Assembly: GCA_020627785.1 (NCBI GenBank)
Contig: JAHDGF010000008.1
Location: forward strand, 4,459 to 63,423
Source of the DNA: Saprospiraceae bacterium
GTDB lineage: Bacteria > Bacteroidota > Bacteroidia > Chitinophagales > Saprospiraceae
Direction of reading: 5' to 3'
DNA length: 58,965 nt
Position 1 is the stretch's first letter. Each line of letters begins with the position of its first letter. The notes beneath the pieces are model-generated. The model was not told where the DNA came from. It did not search any database and saw nothing but the letters and a program-made list of their open reading frames with translations. Both the position numbers and the translations under genes were made by a program. This document shows positions 53,389 through 58,965 of this stretch, piece by piece.

Positions 53389-55740
53389 GTGGAAATTAAA
53401 CAGTTTTATCAAAACCATCGTAAGACGATTCACAGGTTAATACTTCTTGGAGTATTACTTCCTTTTTTATTCGTCCTCACTTTATTTTTATTGGTGCGCT
53501 TTCAAGTTGTTACAGACTTGCCAACCTTTGAAGATATACGCTCAATCGACAATCCAGAATCTTCAGAATTGTATGCTGAAGATGATGTGCTCATCGCAAA
53601 GTACTTCGTCGAAAATCGGACAAACATTACCGCCAAAGATCTTAATGAAAATTTTGTCAAAGCCTTACTAGCAACAGAGGATGTTAGATTTATGCAGCAT
53701 AGTGGGATTGACTATCGCAGTTTGATGCGTGTTTTAGTTAAGACCATTTTATTACAGAAAAGTTCTAGTGGAGGTGGATCCACATTGACGCAGCAAGTGG
53801 TAAAAAATGTTTTTCCTAGAAAGCGTCACCGTTTCCTTTCAGGTCCAATCAACAAACTGAAGGAGATGATTACGGCTAAGAAGATGGAGAAGGTATATGG
53901 GAAACAAGAGATTCTTTTGCTTTACGCGAATACCGTATCATTTGGAGAAAGAGCCTTCGGATTAGAAACAGCAGCAAAACGATTCTTCAATAAACCTTCG
54001 AAAGATCTTGCTTTGGAGGAGGCGGCTACTTTAGTAGGGATGTTGAAAGCAACCAGTTACTATTCTCCTAGGAATCATCCAGAGAGAGCAGCTGGGAGAA
54101 GGAATGTTGTGCTTTCGCAAATGGTGAAGTACGGATATTTAACGGAAGAAGAAAAAGAGGAAGTAGCAGCAAAAGAAGTCGTTTTGGATTATCAACCTTC
54201 AATAAAGAAAAATGAATTTGCAAGATATTTTAGAAATCAAATAGAGAGGGAGTTTAATCAATGGGCAGAAGATAAGACCAAAGATGATGGAACACCTTAT
54301 GACCTATATCGCGATGGACTTAAGATTTATAGTTCTCTTGATCTTGATCTGCAATTAGCTGCGGAGAAAAGTATGGGTAAGCATATGGATCAGTTGCAAG
54401 AACAATTTGATAAGAGCTGGAGTTCTGGAGGAATGTTTGGTAAGGATACCAAGATCATTGATGAGTATTTAAAGCGGCATCCATTATGGAAAAGACTTAA
54501 AGCAGAAGGACTTTCGAATAAAGAAATTCTAGAATTTTTCACCTCACCTTCTGAAAGAAATTTTTGGACTTGGGATGGTTATGAGAAAAGAAAAGGAACA
54601 AGGATCGATTCTATTAAGCATTATCTCGGATTGTTGCATACGGCAGTTTTGGCGGTAGATCCTTCGACAGGCTTTATTAAAACTTGGGTCGGTGGCAACG
54701 ACTATGGTAAATTTCAATACGATCACATCAAGGAACGACGACAGGTCGGTTCCACCTTCAAGCCAATTGTTTATTTATCAGCCTTGGAAAAAGGAATAGA
54801 TCATTGTAAAAAATACCCTAACGAATTACGGACCTATACCTCATATAAAGATTGGACACCAAAGAACGCGGATGGAAAGTATGGTGGAGAACTCACCATG
54901 ATGGAAGCACTGATGGGTTCTGTAAATACGGTTTCGGTGCAAGTTCTTTTTGAAGCTGGAATCCCAGAGGTTGTGAATCAAGCTAAGAAAATGGGGATCG
55001 AAGGTCCATTAGCAGAAGTCCCATCCATTGTGCTAGGAACTTCAGATGTTTCACTTTATGAAATGGTGAATGCTTATTCGTGTTTGGCATCAGGAGGATT
55101 CAAGCCAGATATCACTGGCATCCGTCGAATTGAAAATAGGGAGGGTAAAATATTATTTGAGGCAAGACCACATATAGAACGTGAACAAGTTGCAGAGCCT
55201 GAGGCGATAGATAAGCTCAACAAAATTTTACATCAAGTGAACTTAAGCGGAACTGGTAGGAGACTGTATAACACACACAGTATTTCAAAACCAATTTCTG
55301 GAAAAACAGGAACCACTCAGAATCAATCTGATGGTTGGTATATTGGTTATACTCCTGATTTAGTTGTTGGTGCTTGGGTCGGAACAGAAGATAGACGTGT
55401 TCACTTTAGAAATCTTCGGACTGGAGCGGGAAGTAATACGGCCTTACCGTTGGTAGGTTCATTATTTGAATTTGCAGACTTTAAAGGGAGTATAGGAGAA
55501 AATACATTTGCGGAAGCGGAAATATTATCCTCTTGTGATACAAAAGAACTTGACGAAGAATTGATGGAAATGCTAAATGACATTTTAAGGAGAAAAGAGA
55601 CAAGGGAATGGCCTGGGCAAAAAGAAAGAGCTTCAAGGAAAAGCACGCGTCTTAAAAATGTGAAAAAGGAAAGAAGTAAATTAATGAACGCTCTTGATAA
55701 ATTGAAAAAGAAAAGAGGGAAAAGTAGAAATCGAGGTTGA
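53389..55740 (+). CDS. Bifunctional penicillin-binding protein 1A (glycosyltransferase/transpeptidase)
   Basis: 783 residues from GTG at 53389. A membrane helix (about 17-37, ILLGVLLPFLFVLTLFLLVR) anchors it. The GT51 domain has catalytic Glu97 in ATEDVRFMQHSGIDY and GGGSTLTQQVVKNVF, with KKMEKVYGKQEILLLYANTV. The transpeptidase domain has S455-T-F-K458 in RRQVGSTFKPIVYLSAL, an SxN motif (GSVNTVSVQV) and K639-T-G in SGKTGTTQNQSDGWYIGY. It polymerises and crosslinks peptidoglycan at the inner membrane. The basic C-terminal tail (about 745-783) is Lys/Arg-rich. It appears to be a single-gene unit. Confidence 0.96.
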   Translation: MEIKQFYQNHRKTIHRLILLGVLLPFLFVLTLFLLVRFQVVTDLPTFEDIRSIDNPESSELYAEDDVLIAKYFVENRTNITAKDLNENFVKALLATEDVRFMQHSGIDYRSLMRVLVKTILLQKSSSGGGSTLTQQVVKNVFPRKRHRFLSGPINKLKEMITAKKMEKVYGKQEILLLYANTVSFGERAFGLETAAKRFFNKPSKDLALEEAATLVGMLKATSYYSPRNHPERAAGRRNVVLSQMVKYGYLTEEEKEEVAAKEVVLDYQPSIKKNEFARYFRNQIEREFNQWAEDKTKDDGTPYDLYRDGLKIYSSLDLDLQLAAEKSMGKHMDQLQEQFDKSWSSGGMFGKDTKIIDEYLKRHPLWKRLKAEGLSNKEILEFFTSPSERNFWTWDGYEKRKGTRIDSIKHYLGLLHTAVLAVDPSTGFIKTWVGGNDYGKFQYDHIKERRQVGSTFKPIVYLSALEKGIDHCKKYPNELRTYTSYKDWTPKNADGKYGGELTMMEALMGSVNTVSVQVLFEAGIPEVVNQAKKMGIEGPLAEVPSIVLGTSDVSLYEMVNAYSCLASGGFKPDITGIRRIENREGKILFEARPHIEREQVAEPEAIDKLNKILHQVNLSGTGRRLYNTHSISKPISGKTGTTQNQSDGWYIGYTPDLVVGAWVGTEDRRVHFRNLRTGAGSNTALPLVGSLFEFADFKGSIGENTFAEAEILSSCDTKELDEELMEMLNDILRRKETREWPGQKERASRKSTRLKNVKKERSKLMNALDKLKKKRGKSRNRG

Positions 55741-55778
55741 TGCTCCTTTTTACTTTACGTAAATAATAATTTATTGCA

Positions 55779-56243
55779 ATGAGTAAATCGAATTCCCCTT
55801 GGATTGCACAATTACATTTCGACAATGCTAAAAGCTTAACTTGGGTTGCTGTAATCGCAAATTTTATTTTATTCCTTGGTTACTTCTTCTTTTTAACTAC
55901 AAAGGTATTCGCCGATAATCATGCTGTTTATTGTTTCGTTACAGCTATTATTTTTTTAGGTCTTTGTTTGCGATACACGTGGAAGAACCCTGAATTTAAT
56001 TTGTTGATTTTGGGATTATATCTTCTTTCAATTGCTGCAGAATTCTACTTCATAGGATTGGCTTCTAATCCTTTGGGTTTTTCTGAGCAATTGAGTATGA
56101 GTAAAGGTATTGCCTTAGAGATCGGAGTGAGCTTGTTACCTACCATATATTTTGTCATCAGAATTTTCGCCGCTGTACCTTTAGCTATTGTTTATTTCAA
56201 AGCTAAAAGACTTGAAAATGTGATGACTAAGCCATTGGGATAA
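55779..56243 (+). CDS. Small membrane protein of unknown function (four helices)
   Basis: 154 residues with about four hydrophobic segments: near 21-40 (WVAVIANFILFLGYFFFLTT), 48-65 (AVYCFVTAIIFLGLCLRYTW), 74-92 (LLILGLYLLSIAAEFYFIGL) and 112-137. It has no recognised domain. It starts 38 bases after the PBP gene on the same strand, so it may share that transcript. I would not infer function. Confidence 0.68.
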   Translation: MSKSNSPWIAQLHFDNAKSLTWVAVIANFILFLGYFFFLTTKVFADNHAVYCFVTAIIFLGLCLRYTWKNPEFNLLILGLYLLSIAAEFYFIGLASNPLGFSEQLSMSKGIALEIGVSLLPTIYFVIRIFAAVPLAIVYFKAKRLENVMTKPLG

Positions 56244-56467
56244 TTGGTATGTTTCTCATGTTAATCTGTGTTTAGTTTAAATAATTAGTGCTTACAATCA
56301 TCTATATAAGATTGCTCCATTAAAAGTGTGACCTTCGCATTGATAAAGTGTCAATAATTTTACACAAATACTCTGGATTACCATAAAATTCATGAAACTC
56401 TTGAAATGAAATTTCAAGTCTATTCAGTATTGTTTCAAACTCTGCTTACCTTCAAACCAACAATTGA

Positions 56468-58483
<2,016 letters not shown>

Positions 58484-58574
58484 GTTGAATATTTAGTTCA
58501 AAAGTGTTTACTCTTACATTTTCTGTTCCATTAAGGTAGGATAATAGCAATTCGATTCATGGATGTTAATCATG

Positions 58575-58965
58575 CATAACTCCGCAGGAGTGTACGAGAC
58601 TCTATAGGTAAAAGCTCCATAGGAGCGACCTCTACATAACTGAATGGGCGTGTGTAAGATAATGAGCTCCATAGGAGCGAGCTCTACATAACCCCGCAGG
58701 AGTGTACGAGACCCTATAGGTAGAAGCTCCATAGGAGCGACCTCTACATAACTGAATGGGCATGTGTAAGATAATTAGCTCCATAGAAGCGACCTATGTA
58801 TAACCCCGCAGGAGTGTACGAGACCCTATAAGTAGAAGCTCCAGAGGAGCGACCTCTACATAACTGAATGGGCATATGTAAGATAATGAGCTCCATAGGA
58901 GTGACCTATGCATAACCCCGCAGGAGTGTACGAGACCCTATAGGTAGAAGCTCCATAGGAGCGAC
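58575..58965. repeat. 112-bp tandem repeat of two half-units, at least 3.5 copies
   Basis: Copies start at about 58575, 58687, 58799 and 58911, and the last runs off the window. Each 112-bp unit is a 60-bp and a 52-bp half-unit. Both half-units begin CATAAC, share GG.GTGT..AGA, and carry a hairpin GCTCC-ATA-GGAGC; the first also has the hairpin ACTCC-GCA-GGAGT, with one base changed in later copies. Units differ by a few substitutions. It lies 91 bases past the reductase stop. I see no gene in it. Confidence 0.93.

Noticed and set aside
58575..58965. A CRISPR array
   Set aside because: The unit is a contiguous 112-bp tandem repeat with no unique spacers, and no cas genes lie nearby.

Overview
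The window is AT-rich bacterial DNA from a member of the Bacteroidota, most likely a marine Saprospiria- or Flavobacteriia-like organism. Several features point there: many secreted proteins with type IX secretion (T9SS) C-terminal sorting domains, LytTR regulators, a sigma factor next to a TPR/membrane protein, an AraC-type regulator with a membrane domain, a DUF4294 protein, the mevalonate-pathway enzyme diphosphomevalonate decarboxylase, and TANNTTTG-like -7 boxes. I saw no tRNA, rRNA, CRISPR array, insertion sequence or prophage gene. The assignment rests on gene content only.

Layout. (1) 1-4015, minus strand: a serine hydrolase cut by the window edge, a TAP-like alpha/beta hydrolase and a membrane AraC regulator. 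(2) 4146-8273: a large secreted zinc metalloprotease with nine 43-residue acidic metal-binding repeats. (3) 8526-16893: mostly housekeeping genes, namely a lipoprotein, mscL, aroA with an OmpA-type lipoprotein, a histidine kinase, mvaD with a DUF4294 gene, a PAP2-like membrane protein, dapD and an HNH protein. (4) 16965-24379: an accessory locus with a secreted Cys-rich T9SS protein, a sigma factor, a membrane TPR protein resembling an anti-sigma factor, a lone LytTR regulator, a second T9SS protein and an exported TPR-CHAT protease. (5) 24746-35404, minus strand: a tight operon encoding an outer-membrane barrel, a 2275-residue secreted protein and an FN3 protein. (6) 35526-40745: a 1739-residue T9SS surface protein with nine Ig-like repeats. 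(7) 40963-43481: a TPR histidine kinase and its LytTR response regulator. (8) 43536-46634: an M20 amidohydrolase, a cupin, a YihY membrane protein and a thioesterase. (9) 46731-52213: an ABC-transporter-like operon of unusual composition. (10) 52210-58483: OB-fold and YceI proteins, a bifunctional PBP1A, a small membrane protein and 2,4-dienoyl-CoA reductase. (11) 58575 to the end: a 112-bp tandem repeat of two related half-units.

Two loci stand out as possible undescribed systems. The first is 46731-52213: a cytoplasmic coiled-coil protein, a membrane-anchored PspA-like helical protein, a solute-binding protein fused to an OmpA peptidoglycan-binding domain, a permease with an extra C-terminal membrane region, and an SsuB/TauB-like ATPase. 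The architecture suggests an ABC machine tied to the cell wall, possibly for envelope stress, rather than a plain importer. The second is 18519-24379, where a 42-nt element is shared, without gaps, by the sigma-factor gene's own leader and the region upstream of the T9SS/CHAT genes. That suggests the sigma factor controls both itself and the exported caspase-like protein. The barrel/giant-protein/FN3 operon is a third candidate.
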